34,713 nt of DNA, taken from NCBI RefSeq assembly GCF_014646095.1, contig NZ_BMMU01000049.1, forward strand, positions 1-34,713. Reading direction: 5' to 3'. Numbering within the stretch: position 1 is the stretch's first letter; each line of letters begins with the position of its first letter. The DNA is from Streptomyces lacrimifluminis. Its GTDB lineage: Bacteria; Actinomycetota; Actinomycetes; Streptomycetales; Streptomycetaceae. Below the pieces are notes generated by a model, which was given only the letters and a program-made list of their open reading frames with translations, was not told the origin of the DNA and made no database searches. The translations under genes and the position numbers were made by a program. Positions 8,058-15,747 of this stretch are shown piece after piece.

Positions 8058-9517
8058 GCGGAAGCATCTGGATGCCGCCCGGAGCGGGCCCCGCCACGCT
8101 CCCCGCCATTCCCCGTCAGCGCACCGCCCCCAGCTGGGCTGAGCCCGACCCGATAGACCAACTCGCGGCCCGGCTGGACGAGTTCATAGCCGCGGCCGTC
8201 CACCCGGACGAGATAGCCGCCCTTCTGGAGTCCGACGGCCTGTCGGACGACCAGATACGCGAGCGGTACGGCGTCAGGAACTCCTTCGCGCTCGCCGAGG
8301 AACTGTACGACCGGGTCGAGCGCCGCTATCCCGAACCCGAGGGCCCGGCCCACGACCCCTGGCAGACAGGCCTGCTGGGCTGCCTCCTGAGAGGTGTCGT
8401 CTTCGCCCTCCCCGGCCTCGGTTACGTCCTCGGGGCCCCGCTCCTGGCCGGCCCGCAGGGCGACCTGGGCCTCCCGGCCGGCACGATCCCGCTCCTCGCC
8501 GGCGCCCTGGTCGGCTGGACCTGGAACCAGGGCCTGGCCCACCGGGCCTACTCCTGGCTCAGCCTGGGCGACCGCCCGGCAGCCCGCCGCTCCCTCCTGC
8601 TGGGCGCCCCCGCCGGGGCACTCCTCGGCTCCCTGGTGGCCCTCTCGGCCGTCGGTACGGCCGGTATCGGCGCGGTCGCCTTCGCCGCAGGCCAGTCCTG
8701 CTACCTCGCCGCCGCCACCGCCCTCCTCGTCCTGGGCCGCGAACGCGCCCTCCTCGCCGCCTTGCTGCCGATGGCGGCGGGCGCGGTCCTGGCCATGATC
8801 CGACCCGTACCGGACGAGGCGAGAGCCATCCTGCTCCTGGGCTCCCTCATAGCTGTAGTGATCCTGGGCCTACTGGAAGTCACGCCTGGCAGCAGCCGAC
8901 TCAAGGGGCGCGGGGAACTGCGCGACCAGCCACAACGAGCCCGCAGACGACCGACAACCACGGGCCCCCGACTCGCAGGCTCACTCCCGTACGCCCTGTT
9001 CGGCCTCGGCAGCGGCATCCTGGTCCTCTACGCGGCCCTGGGCGGAGCCCCCGCGGCCGTAGCGCTCACGCTGAGCATGGGCCCCGCCGAATGGCTCCTG
9101 CACCGCTTCCGCAGCGACAGCCTCGCCGGACTGCGCTCCACCAGCACCTCGAAGGACTTCTGGCGCACCACAGCCGCCACCCTCGTCAAGTGCCTCAGCG
9201 CCTACCTCGCCGCCCTCCTCGCCCTCAGCCTCGCCGTCTCGGCCCTCTGGCCGCACGCTCCAGGCGTAGGGGGCATCGGACTCGCCGGCCTGCTCCTCCT
9301 CGGCGTGGTCCTCTGGACGGGCCTGCTGCTCCAGTCCGCCGGCGCCGTTCTCAGCGCGGCCGTGATCTGCTGCGTCGCGGCCCTCGCCCAGACCCTGGCC
9401 CTGGCCACCCACGCGGGCGACCCGCACTGGGTGGGCCTGATCGTGTACGGGACGGCGGCCGGCGTCCAGGCGGCCCTGGTCAGCGGCTTGCTGGGCAGAG
9501 CGACCGCGCACCGCTGA
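8054..9517 (+). CDS. polytopic membrane protein, putative polysaccharide exporter in the PelG position
   Basis: 487 aa. A soluble N-terminal part of about 110 residues includes HPDEIAALLESDGLSDDQIR, a helical motif seen in other actinobacterial membrane proteins. About twelve hydrophobic segments follow in two groups of six, split by a basic hydrophilic stretch at about residues 283-305. Size and topology fit a MOP-superfamily exporter such as PelG, and PelG follows PelF in known pel operons, but I do not recognise a PelG sequence signature, so the role is inferred from position. The start is the GTG of the GTGA overlap with pelF (AAGGGG 7 nt upstream); an ATG at 8072 is an alternative. The central loop is encoded by an in-frame copy of the dispersed palindromic repeat (8903-8953), giving KGRGELRDQPQRARRRP. 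Confidence 0.72.
   Translation: MSGSIWMPPGAGPATLPAIPRQRTAPSWAEPDPIDQLAARLDEFIAAAVHPDEIAALLESDGLSDDQIRERYGVRNSFALAEELYDRVERRYPEPEGPAHDPWQTGLLGCLLRGVVFALPGLGYVLGAPLLAGPQGDLGLPAGTIPLLAGALVGWTWNQGLAHRAYSWLSLGDRPAARRSLLLGAPAGALLGSLVALSAVGTAGIGAVAFAAGQSCYLAAATALLVLGRERALLAALLPMAAGAVLAMIRPVPDEARAILLLGSLIAVVILGLLEVTPGSSRLKGRGELRDQPQRARRRPTTTGPRLAGSLPYALFGLGSGILVLYAALGGAPAAVALTLSMGPAEWLLHRFRSDSLAGLRSTSTSKDFWRTTAATLVKCLSAYLAALLALSLAVSALWPHAPGVGGIGLAGLLLLGVVLWTGLLLQSAGAVLSAAVICCVAALAQTLALATHAGDPHWVGLIVYGTAAGVQAALVSGLLGRATAHR
8903..8953 (+). repeat. dispersed palindromic repeat inside a coding sequence
   Basis: Contains GGGGCGCGGGGAACTGCGCG followed by ACCAGCCACAACGAGCCCGCAGACGACC, nearly the same as the intergenic copy at 6435-6480. 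It lies in frame within the membrane protein gene (residues about 284-300) and introduces no stop codon. Confidence 0.85.
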
Positions 9518-9542
9518 GCCTCAGGATCCCCAGTCGAACGGA

Positions 9543-10211
9543 ATGGACAAGAACCCCCACATGAGTCCGAGCAGTCTCCTGGTCCCGTACTACGAGCACC
9601 CGTCCGTCCGCCCCGCCGAATGGGAGGCGATCCTCGCCGCCGCGCCCGGCCTGTACGGGGTGGTCCTGAACCCGGCCAGCGGCCCCGGCGACCGCCCAGA
9701 CCCGGCGTTCGCCGGGATCGCCGGCCGACTGCGCGCGGAGGGCGTACGAGTCCTCGGGTACGCCGACACCGACTACGCCCGCCGACCGGTCACCGCGGTC
9801 ATCCGCGACCTGGTCCGCCACCACGAGTGGTACGGCGCGGACGGCGCCTTCCTCGACCAGGTCACCTCGGAACCGGACCGGCTCGACCACTACCGGCGCC
9901 TGGCGTCGGCGGCCTGGGGCACGGGCCTCCGCACCCTCGTCCTCAACCACGGCGTCCAGCCGCACCCCTCCTACGCCAGGATCGCCGACGTCCTGGTGAC
10001 CTTCGAGGGCACCTGGGACACGTACCGCGCCGAGCGCCCCCACCCCCTGCGCACCCCGGGAACACGCCTGTGCCACCTCGTGTACGGCGTCCCACCGGAG
10101 GCCGACCTCGAAACGGAGGCCAGGACCCGGGGCGCCGACCTGCACTGTGCGGTGCCCGGCACCGGAGATCACCCCTGGGGCACGCTGCCCCACGCCGTGC
10201 CCGTGGACTGA
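9543..10211 (+). CDS. spherulin-4 / GH135-like (Sph3-like) protein
   Basis: 222 aa TIM-barrel-like protein of the spherulation-specific family 4. In Aspergillus the member Sph3 is a glycoside hydrolase (GH135) needed for galactosaminogalactan production. Supporting features: the start LVPYYEHPSVRPAEWE, the strand GVVLNPASGPG, VLGYADTDYARR, the acidic site GAFLDQV (Asp105), VLNHGVQP, and VTFEGTWDTY (Glu155). Fungal Sph3, as I recall, has adjacent Asp-Glu at the first site; here it is Asp-Gln, so activity may differ. No signal peptide is visible, so it is probably cytoplasmic unless exported otherwise. It starts 25 bp after the membrane protein and is the last gene of the locus; cobS converges 21 bp away with no clear terminator. 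ATG at 9561 is an alternative start; neither has a good ribosome site. Confidence 0.78.
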   Translation: MDKNPHMSPSSLLVPYYEHPSVRPAEWEAILAAAPGLYGVVLNPASGPGDRPDPAFAGIAGRLRAEGVRVLGYADTDYARRPVTAVIRDLVRHHEWYGADGAFLDQVTSEPDRLDHYRRLASAAWGTGLRTLVLNHGVQPHPSYARIADVLVTFEGTWDTYRAERPHPLRTPGTRLCHLVYGVPPEADLETEARTRGADLHCAVPGTGDHPWGTLPHAVPVD

Positions 10212-10232
10212 GCGGCTGAGCGGCCCGATCCC

Positions 10233-11057
10233 TCAGCCCAGCGACAGCACGACCAGTGCCGTCGTCGCCGCCGTCTCCGCGAGACCGCCGAAGACATCGC
10301 CCGTCACCCCGCCGAACCGGCGCGTGCAGTGCTGCAGGAGGCGTTCGGCGGCGGCGCAGGCAACGATGACCGCGAAGGCGGTGCGGACGCTGTCGAACGC
10401 CCCGAAGAACGCGCCGAAGCCGGCCGCCGCGATCGTCACCAGGACCGCGACCAGCAGCGCCGAGCGCACAGGCACCGTTCCCGCGACCGCCGCCCCCAGC
10501 CCCTCGGGCCGGGCGGGCGGTACGCCGGTGCGGGCGGCCAGGGTGAGGGCCAGCCGGGCGGCGGTCGCAGAGACGACGGCGGCGAACGCCCCCCGGGCCC
10601 ACGAGTCGCCGTACGCCTGAGCGAGCGCGGCCACCTGGGCCAGCAGCACGAACAGCAGGGCGAGCACACCGAACGGGCCGATGTCCGACTGCTTCATGAC
10701 GCGCAGCGCTTCCTCGGCGGGCTTGCCGCTGCCCAGCCCGTCGGCGGTGTCCGCGAGACCGTCGAGATGCAGCCCCCGGGTGAGGACGGCGGGCACGGCG
10801 GCCGTGGCGACGGCGGCGAGCAGCGCACCGGCGCCCAGGAACAGAAGCAGCAGACCGACACCGGCGGCACACACGCCGACGACCAGACCGGCCACCGGCG
10901 CGCACAGCATGCCGCCACGCGCCGCGTCCCGGTCCCAGCGGGTCACCGGCACCGGCAGCACGGTCAGCGTGCCGAAGGCGAAGCGCAGCCCGCCGAGAGG
11001 GTCGAAGGGGGCGGAGGGCCCGGCAGGTTCCGTGGGCGGGGGCGTGGGCGGGGGCAT
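10233..11057 (-). CDS. cobS: adenosylcobinamide-GDP ribazoletransferase (cobalamin synthase)
   Basis: Integral membrane enzyme that joins adenosylcobinamide-GDP with alpha-ribazole (phosphate) to give adenosylcobalamin (phosphate), the last step of nucleotide-loop assembly. 274 aa. The family motif HLDGLADTADGLG is in the N-terminal half, and MKQSDIGPFGVLAL follows. At least six hydrophobic segments are present. The Pro-rich N-terminal 25 residues are variable. Start uncertain: ATG at 11057 or GTG two codons upstream at 11063; neither has a strong ribosome site. The gene converges on the GH135-like gene with a 21-bp gap. The partner genes cobT and cobU lie 3-7 kb away on the same strand, separated by unrelated genes, so the three are not one operon here. 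Confidence 0.92.
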   Translation of the reverse strand: MPPPTPPPTEPAGPSAPFDPLGGLRFAFGTLTVLPVPVTRWDRDAARGGMLCAPVAGLVVGVCAAGVGLLLLFLGAGALLAAVATAAVPAVLTRGLHLDGLADTADGLGSGKPAEEALRVMKQSDIGPFGVLALLFVLLAQVAALAQAYGDSWARGAFAAVVSATAARLALTLAARTGVPPARPEGLGAAVAGTVPVRSALLVAVLVTIAAAGFGAFFGAFDSVRTAFAVIVACAAAERLLQHCTRRFGGVTGDVFGGLAETAATTALVVLSLG

Positions 11058-11163
11058 GGACACCGGCGCAGAGTATCCGGCGGGGTGGTGGTGGCCCAGG
11101 GCGGGCAGTGAGTGGGCAGCGAGTGGGCGTCGCGAATGGTGCATACCTGGATAAAGTGCCCAC

Positions 11164-11928
11164 ATGGGTCATTGGCTGGAGCGGAACATCGTCGAGCCGG
11201 GCAAGCTGCCGCTGCTCCTGGCGCTCACCGCCTTCGTACTGACGTTTCTCATCACCCGGGTGGTCACCCGGATGATCCGCGCGGGCAAGGGGCCGTTCGG
11301 CAACGTCAAGGCGGGCGGGATGCACATCCATCACGTCGTCCCGGGCGTCGTCCTGACCGTCGTGGGCGGGTTCGGGGCCGTGGCCAGCGGACAGAGCGGG
11401 TTCGGCGCGGGTCTGTGCGCGGTGCTGTTCGGGATGGGCGCCGGCCTGGTGCTGGACGAGTTCGCGCTGATCCTGCACCTCGACGACGTCTACTGGACCG
11501 AGGCAGGCCGGAAGAGCGTCGAGGTGGTGGTGCTGACGGCGGCCCTGGTCGGCCTGGTCCTCCTGGGCTTCCTGCCGTTCGGGGTGAACGACCTCAGCGA
11601 CGAGGACATCCAGAACCGGGGCGGCGCCATGCTGAGTGTCGGAGTCAACTTCTTCTTCTCCCTCCTCGCCCTGAGCAAGGGCAAGGCCCGCACGGCGATC
11701 TTCGGCGTGATCGTCCCCTTCGTCGCGCTCCTCGGCGCGCTCCGCCTGGCCCGCCCCGGCTCACTCTGGGCGAAGCGCTTCTACGGCCGCCGTCCGCGCG
11801 CCCGTTCCCGCTCCACCCTGCGCGCCTACCGACACGACCGCCGCTGGGCCGGCCCCCGGCGCCGCATCCAGGACCTGATCGGCGGCAAGCCCGACCCCGC
11901 CCCGGCCCGCACCCCCGTGAGCCGGTGA
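11164..11928 (+). CDS. conserved six-helix membrane protein of unknown function
   Basis: 254 aa, about six transmembrane segments, then a very basic Arg/Pro-rich cytoplasmic tail (about residues 195-254). Between helices 1 and 2 is GGMHIHHVVPG (His54, His56, His57), and between helices 3 and 4 DEFALILHLDDVYW. The clustered His and Asp residues look like a metal or catalytic site, but I do not know a described family. ATG at 11164; GATAAA ends 8 nt upstream, so the message may be leaderless. The upstream neighbour cobS is divergent. Its last 103 bp overlap the convergent gene ending at 11826. Codon use is typical for the region. Confidence 0.8.
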   Translation: MGHWLERNIVEPGKLPLLLALTAFVLTFLITRVVTRMIRAGKGPFGNVKAGGMHIHHVVPGVVLTVVGGFGAVASGQSGFGAGLCAVLFGMGAGLVLDEFALILHLDDVYWTEAGRKSVEVVVLTAALVGLVLLGFLPFGVNDLSDEDIQNRGGAMLSVGVNFFFSLLALSKGKARTAIFGVIVPFVALLGALRLARPGSLWAKRFYGRRPRARSRSTLRAYRHDRRWAGPRRRIQDLIGGKPDPAPARTPVSR

Positions 11929-12566
11929 CGCGTCGCCGAGACCCCGCACAGGACGAGTACGGCGACGATGGCGGCCAGATGCTCCTTGCCCGCGAGGTTG
12001 TCCTTCAGGATCACCTCCACCACCATCGCGACGATCACCGCACCGGCGGTCACGTACGCCCGGTAACGCCACCCCAGGAACACCGCGAGGCCCACCACGG
12101 CCGCAGACGGGCCGGTGTCCACCACCTGCGCGTCCGTGCCGGGCAGCCCCAGGAAGCCGGCCGGACCCACGGCGATGCCCACGCGCGCGTAGAGCGTGCC
12201 GGTGAGGGTGGCGACGTACGCGATGAGGAGGGTCCGCCACCGGCCGAGGCAGATCTCGGCGAGGCCGAAGACGATCAGGAGCTGCGCCAACGCGCCCCAG
12301 ACCGGCAGGTCGGGGGCGGGCACGAAGAGGGAGAGCGGGGTGCGCAGGAGGGCGACCAGGAGAGGCTCCTCGGCGCGGACGGCACCGATGTCCTGGACGA
12401 ACCGGTAGCCCCAGGACTGGTTCTGTGCGAAGTGGACGAGCGCGGTCAGACACACGACACCGAGCGTCATGGGCAGCGCCCGCCACCGCCGCCGGAGCAG
12501 GGGCCCGCGCACGGCGAGGTACAGCCGCCCCCATTCGGCGCGGGCCCAGGGGGCGACCGTACTCAT
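11826..12566 (-). CDS. rhomboid-like integral membrane protein
   Basis: 246 aa with about six hydrophobic segments. DTGPSAAVVGL in a late helix and KEHLAAIVAVLVL in the last resemble the GxS and His positions of rhomboid proteases, but the spacing is loose and activity is uncertain. ATG at 12566 with GGGAG just upstream. It lies 36 bp downstream of the MprF-like gene on the same strand and is probably co-transcribed with it. The basic C-terminal tail overlaps 103 bp of the convergent gene at 11164-11928, so the two mRNAs are complementary at their 3' ends. Confidence 0.75.
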   Translation of the reverse strand: MSTVAPWARAEWGRLYLAVRGPLLRRRWRALPMTLGVVCLTALVHFAQNQSWGYRFVQDIGAVRAEEPLLVALLRTPLSLFVPAPDLPVWGALAQLLIVFGLAEICLGRWRTLLIAYVATLTGTLYARVGIAVGPAGFLGLPGTDAQVVDTGPSAAVVGLAVFLGWRYRAYVTAGAVIVAMVVEVILKDNLAGKEHLAAIVAVLVLCGVSATRHRLTGVRAGAGSGLPPIRSWMRRRGPAQRRSCR

Positions 12567-12602
12567 CTCCCGGCCCTCATCCGTTCGTGCCCGTCCACGT
12601 GC

Positions 12603-14387
12603 TCATCTCTTCGACTCCAGGTGCCTGCGGTGCAGCCACTTCGGCAGTCCCGGCGCCTCCAAAAAGCCCTCGGCGCGCGCCGCGGCGATGCCGATGCGCG
12701 GCAGGTCCGCGCTCTTCTCGAAGAGCAGGAACCGGGGCTCCCAGATGGGCCGGTACTTCGCGTTGGCGCGGTACAGCGACTCGATCTGCCACCAGCGGGA
12801 GAAGAAGCCGAGCAGCGAGCGCCACAGCCTCAGCACCGGCCCCGCGCCGATGCGCCCGCCACGTTCGAAGACGGAACGGAACATCGCGAAGTTGAGTGAG
12901 ACCTGAGTGATCCCGATCTCCTGGGCGCGCTGGAGGAGTTCGATCACCATGAACTCCATCAGCCCGTTGTCGGAGTCACGGTCGCGCCGCATGAGGTCGA
13001 GCGACAGGCCGTTCGGCCCCCAGGGCACGAAGGAGAGCACTGCTCTCAGCTCCCCGGCACCTTCCCCCGCGCTGCCGTCCGCACATTCGAGCATCACGCA
13101 CTGCCCGTCGGCCGGATCGCCGAGCCGCCCGAGCGCCATGCTGAACCCGCGCTCGGTGGCGCCGTCCCGCCAGTCGTCGGCGCGCTGGAGGAGGGACGTC
13201 ATCTCGGCTGCCGGGATGTCGGCGTGGCGCCGGACGCGCACGGTGTACCCGGCCCGCTTGACCCGGTTGCAGGCCTGCCGGACGGTCCGCATGGCCCGCC
13301 CCTCCAACGTGAACTCCGCCGTCTCGACGATGGCCTCGTCGCCGAGTTCGAGGGCGTCCAGGCCGTGCCGCGCGTACACCGTGCCTGCCTCCTCGCTCGC
13401 CCCCATCACCGCCGGGATCCAGCCGTGGGCGCGGGCCTCGGCCAGCCACGGTTCGATGGCGCCGGGCCAGGCCTCCGGATCGCCGATCGGGTCACCGGCG
13501 GCCAGGGAGACCCCGCCCAGGGCGCGGTAGGTGACGGCGGCCTTGCCGGTGGGGGACCAGACGACGCTCTTCTCGCGCCGCAGGGCGAAGTAGCCGAGGG
13601 AGTCGCGGTCGCCGTGCCGGTCGAGGAGGGCGCGCAGCCGGGCCTCGTCGTCCTCGGTGAGCGGGTCGACGGCACGACGGGAGCGGAAGGCGGCGTAGAG
13701 GACGGCGAGGATCAGCACCGTACTGATGACGTTGATGGTGACGTCGACCCAGTTCGGCGTGGAGATCCCGGCGAAGCCCGTGTCGTCGGCGGCGACGGAG
13801 ACCAGCCGCATCGTGCCGTAGTTCCAGCGCTCCAGGAACGTCGAACGGTGGCTGTCGTGCGCCTGGTTGGCGACGGTGACCAGGAGCGCGGCGAGGAGCG
13901 AGGAGACGAGCAGGCCGCCGACCGCGACGGCGGCGGCGAGCCGCGGATTGGCCCGGTCGCCCTTGGCGTAGAACTCGCGCCGCCCGACGACGAGCGCCGC
14001 GACGAAGGCGGCCGTGAGGGCGAGCGAGATCCAGTTCTGCGCGTGCTCCCGGATCTCCGCGAAGAACATGGCGAACGCGAACAGCAGCAGGAACAGCGTG
14101 CCGATCACGATGTTCAGGATCCAGGCGGCCCGTTTGCGGCGCCGCATGGTGATCGCGAGGAACATCGTGAACACACCGGAGGCGAAGCCGGCGGTCAGCA
14201 GGTACGGCGTGAAGAAGTTCTCCTCGTTGTGCCGCCGCACGTCGTTCCCGAAGGAGACCCATACCGCGCTGAGGAGATTGACGAAGGTGACGACCCGCAG
14301 ATACCAGACGGCGAACGCGGCGGCCCGCCGTGAGGCGGTGGTGCTGGCACTTCGCTGAACATTCGGAGTGAGCCGGGCATCTCCCAT
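12603..14387 (-). CDS. MprF-like DUF2156 protein (putative aminoacyl-phosphatidylglycerol synthase)
   Basis: 594 aa. The N-terminal part has about six transmembrane segments with basic loops (to about residue 235). The C-terminal cytoplasmic part is the DUF2156/LPG-synthase domain, a double GNAT fold: FALRREKSVVWSPTGKAAVTY, GDPIGDPEAW, QACNRVKRAGY, the conserved FVPWGPNGLSLDLMRRD region, and NFAMFRSVFERG. MprF-type enzymes move an amino acid from aminoacyl-tRNA to phosphatidylglycerol, lowering membrane negative charge and protecting against cationic peptides. No lysyl-tRNA synthetase domain is fused, unlike mycobacterial LysX. The amino acid used cannot be read. ATG at 14387 has no ribosome site; TATGAT lies 8 nt upstream, so a leaderless message is likely. 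A strong palindrome overlaps this promoter. The rhomboid-like gene follows 36 bp downstream. Confidence 0.88.
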   Translation of the reverse strand: MGDARLTPNVQRSASTTASRRAAAFAVWYLRVVTFVNLLSAVWVSFGNDVRRHNEENFFTPYLLTAGFASGVFTMFLAITMRRRKRAAWILNIVIGTLFLLLFAFAMFFAEIREHAQNWISLALTAAFVAALVVGRREFYAKGDRANPRLAAAVAVGGLLVSSLLAALLVTVANQAHDSHRSTFLERWNYGTMRLVSVAADDTGFAGISTPNWVDVTINVISTVLILAVLYAAFRSRRAVDPLTEDDEARLRALLDRHGDRDSLGYFALRREKSVVWSPTGKAAVTYRALGGVSLAAGDPIGDPEAWPGAIEPWLAEARAHGWIPAVMGASEEAGTVYARHGLDALELGDEAIVETAEFTLEGRAMRTVRQACNRVKRAGYTVRVRRHADIPAAEMTSLLQRADDWRDGATERGFSMALGRLGDPADGQCVMLECADGSAGEGAGELRAVLSFVPWGPNGLSLDLMRRDRDSDNGLMEFMVIELLQRAQEIGITQVSLNFAMFRSVFERGGRIGAGPVLRLWRSLLGFFSRWWQIESLYRANAKYRPIWEPRFLLFEKSADLPRIGIAAARAEGFLEAPGLPKWLHRRHLESKR

Positions 14388-14397
14388 GGAAAGTGAT

Positions 14398-14431
14398 CAT
14401 ATGGGGCATGTTGTGCCGTGTGCCCCATATG
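14398..14431. promoter_or_regulatory. palindromic operator / promoter of the MprF-like gene
   Basis: Perfect 11-bp inverted repeat CATATGGGGCA / TGCCCCATATG with a 12-nt spacer. Toward the MprF-like gene the proximal arm contains TATGAT, a good -10, which would put the transcription start close to the ATG at 14387. It also lies 20 bp after the cobT stop, so it could act as a cobT terminator. The AT-containing arms fit a dimeric repressor site better than a GC-rich terminator. Confidence 0.55.
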
Positions 14432-14451
14432 CCCTCCATGCCCTCCGGTGG

Positions 14452-15576
14452 TCAGAGAGCCCCTGGTTCCTCCGGCTCCTCCGGCTCTTTCGCGTCCTCC
14501 GCCTTGGGGGCCTTGGACACCTCCGGCACCTCCGGAGCTGCCGGAAGCTCCGCCGCCAGTGCCGCCGCGGCCTGGACCAGAGGGAGGGCCAGCAGCGCCC
14601 CGGCCCCCTCGCCCACGGTCACCCCGTGGTCGAGCAGCGGCTCCAGCGCCATCCGGTCCAGGGCCTTCGCCTGGGCCGGCTCCCCGCTGTTGTGCCCGGC
14701 GAGCCACCAGTCCGGCGCCCGGAAGGCGATCCGCTGCCCGACCAGCGCACAGGCGGCCGACACCACGCCGTCCAGGATCACCGGCATCTTGCGCACCGCG
14801 CTCTGCAGCAGGAACCCGGTCATCGCGGCGAGGTCGGCGCCGCCCACCGTCGCCAGCAGCTGCAACTGGTCCCCGAGCACCGGCCGGGCACGCCGCAGCG
14901 AGTCACGGATCGCGGCACACTTGCGCATCCAGGCCAGGTCGTCGATCGGCAGCCCGCCCCGCCCCGTGACGACGGAAGCGTCCGTCCCGCACAACGCGGC
15001 CACCAGCACCGACGCGACCGTGGTGCCGCCCACACTCACATCGCCGAGCACCACCAGATCCGTACCGGAGTCGGCCTCCTCGTCGGCCACGGCGACCCCC
15101 GCCAGGAAGGCCGCCTCCGCCTCCTCAAGGGTCAGCGCGTCCTCGACGTCGATCCGCCCGCTGCCGCGCCGCGCCCGGTGCCCCGCGACCTCGGCGGGCA
15201 GCGCGTCCGGCTCGCAGTCCAGCGCCATGTCGACGACACGCACGGACACGCCGAGCCGCCGCGCCAGCACGGCGACGGGGCTGGAGCCGTCCAGCACGGC
15301 CCGCACGGACTGCTCGGCGCTGCCGGCGGGGCGCGCCGACACCCCCAGCCCGGCGATCCCGTGATCTCCCGCGAACAGCACGACACGCGGCCGTTCCACC
15401 GCCCGTACCGGCACGGAGGACTGCGCCGCCGCCAGCCACTCACCCAGGTCGTCGAGGCGCCCGAGCGACCCGGGAGGCACGATCCGGCGCTCCCGCCGCG
15501 CCTCCGCGTCGCGGCGCACACCGCCGTCCGGGCGCTCGATCAGATCGGTGAAGTCGTCGAGATTAAGCGAGCTCAT
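14452..15576 (-). CDS. cobT: nicotinate-nucleotide-dimethylbenzimidazole phosphoribosyltransferase
   Basis: Activates 5,6-dimethylbenzimidazole with nicotinate mononucleotide to alpha-ribazole phosphate, the lower ligand precursor used by CobS. 374 aa. Motifs: PPGSLGRLDDLGEWLA at the substrate loop, LFAGDHGI, VLGDVSVGGTT (usually GExGIGNTT in the family), and TVGEGAGALLALPL with the catalytic Glu323. The last 40 residues form an acidic Pro/Glu/Lys tail after the folded domain. ATG at 15576 gives MSSLNLDDF; an in-frame ATG 14 codons upstream has no support. The gene is divergent from the zinc-ribbon methyltransferase. I searched by eye for a B12 box upstream and did not find one. Confidence 0.93.
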   Translation of the reverse strand: MSSLNLDDFTDLIERPDGGVRRDAEARRERRIVPPGSLGRLDDLGEWLAAAQSSVPVRAVERPRVVLFAGDHGIAGLGVSARPAGSAEQSVRAVLDGSSPVAVLARRLGVSVRVVDMALDCEPDALPAEVAGHRARRGSGRIDVEDALTLEEAEAAFLAGVAVADEEADSGTDLVVLGDVSVGGTTVASVLVAALCGTDASVVTGRGGLPIDDLAWMRKCAAIRDSLRRARPVLGDQLQLLATVGGADLAAMTGFLLQSAVRKMPVILDGVVSAACALVGQRIAFRAPDWWLAGHNSGEPAQAKALDRMALEPLLDHGVTVGEGAGALLALPLVQAAAALAAELPAAPEVPEVSKAPKAEDAKEPEEPEEPGAL

Positions 15577-15695
15577 TCGCCGAACAGTACCGGCAGCGAT
15601 CGAACAGGGCGCCGTCACGTTGGAGCCATGTCATTGCACCCGGGACCGCGATCCCCTACGTAACGTTTTGGGACGTAATGTCGCACCGCGCCTCG

Positions 15696-15734
15696 GTGCA
15701 CCGCACCAGTGCACCGCTTCGGTGCACCGCTTCA
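15696..15734 (+). repeat. 13-bp tandem repeat, three copies
   Basis: GTGCACCGCACCA, GTGCACCGCTTCG, GTGCACCGCTTCA in direct succession, ending 13 bp before the methyltransferase start codon and touching its ribosome site. Each unit starts with the palindrome GTGCAC, so three sites lie at an exact 13-bp period. Confidence 0.85.
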
Positions 15735-15747
15735 GCAGGAGCCGCCC

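Noticed and set aside
8054..9517. Confident PelG assignment
   Set aside because: Topology and position fit, but I do not see a PelG sequence signature, so only a putative role is given.
15696..15734. CRISPR array
   Set aside because: Units are contiguous 13-mers without spacers; no cas genes.
15577..15747. Cobalamin riboswitch upstream of cobT or the methyltransferase
   Set aside because: No B12-box-like sequence seen and the gap is only 171 bp.
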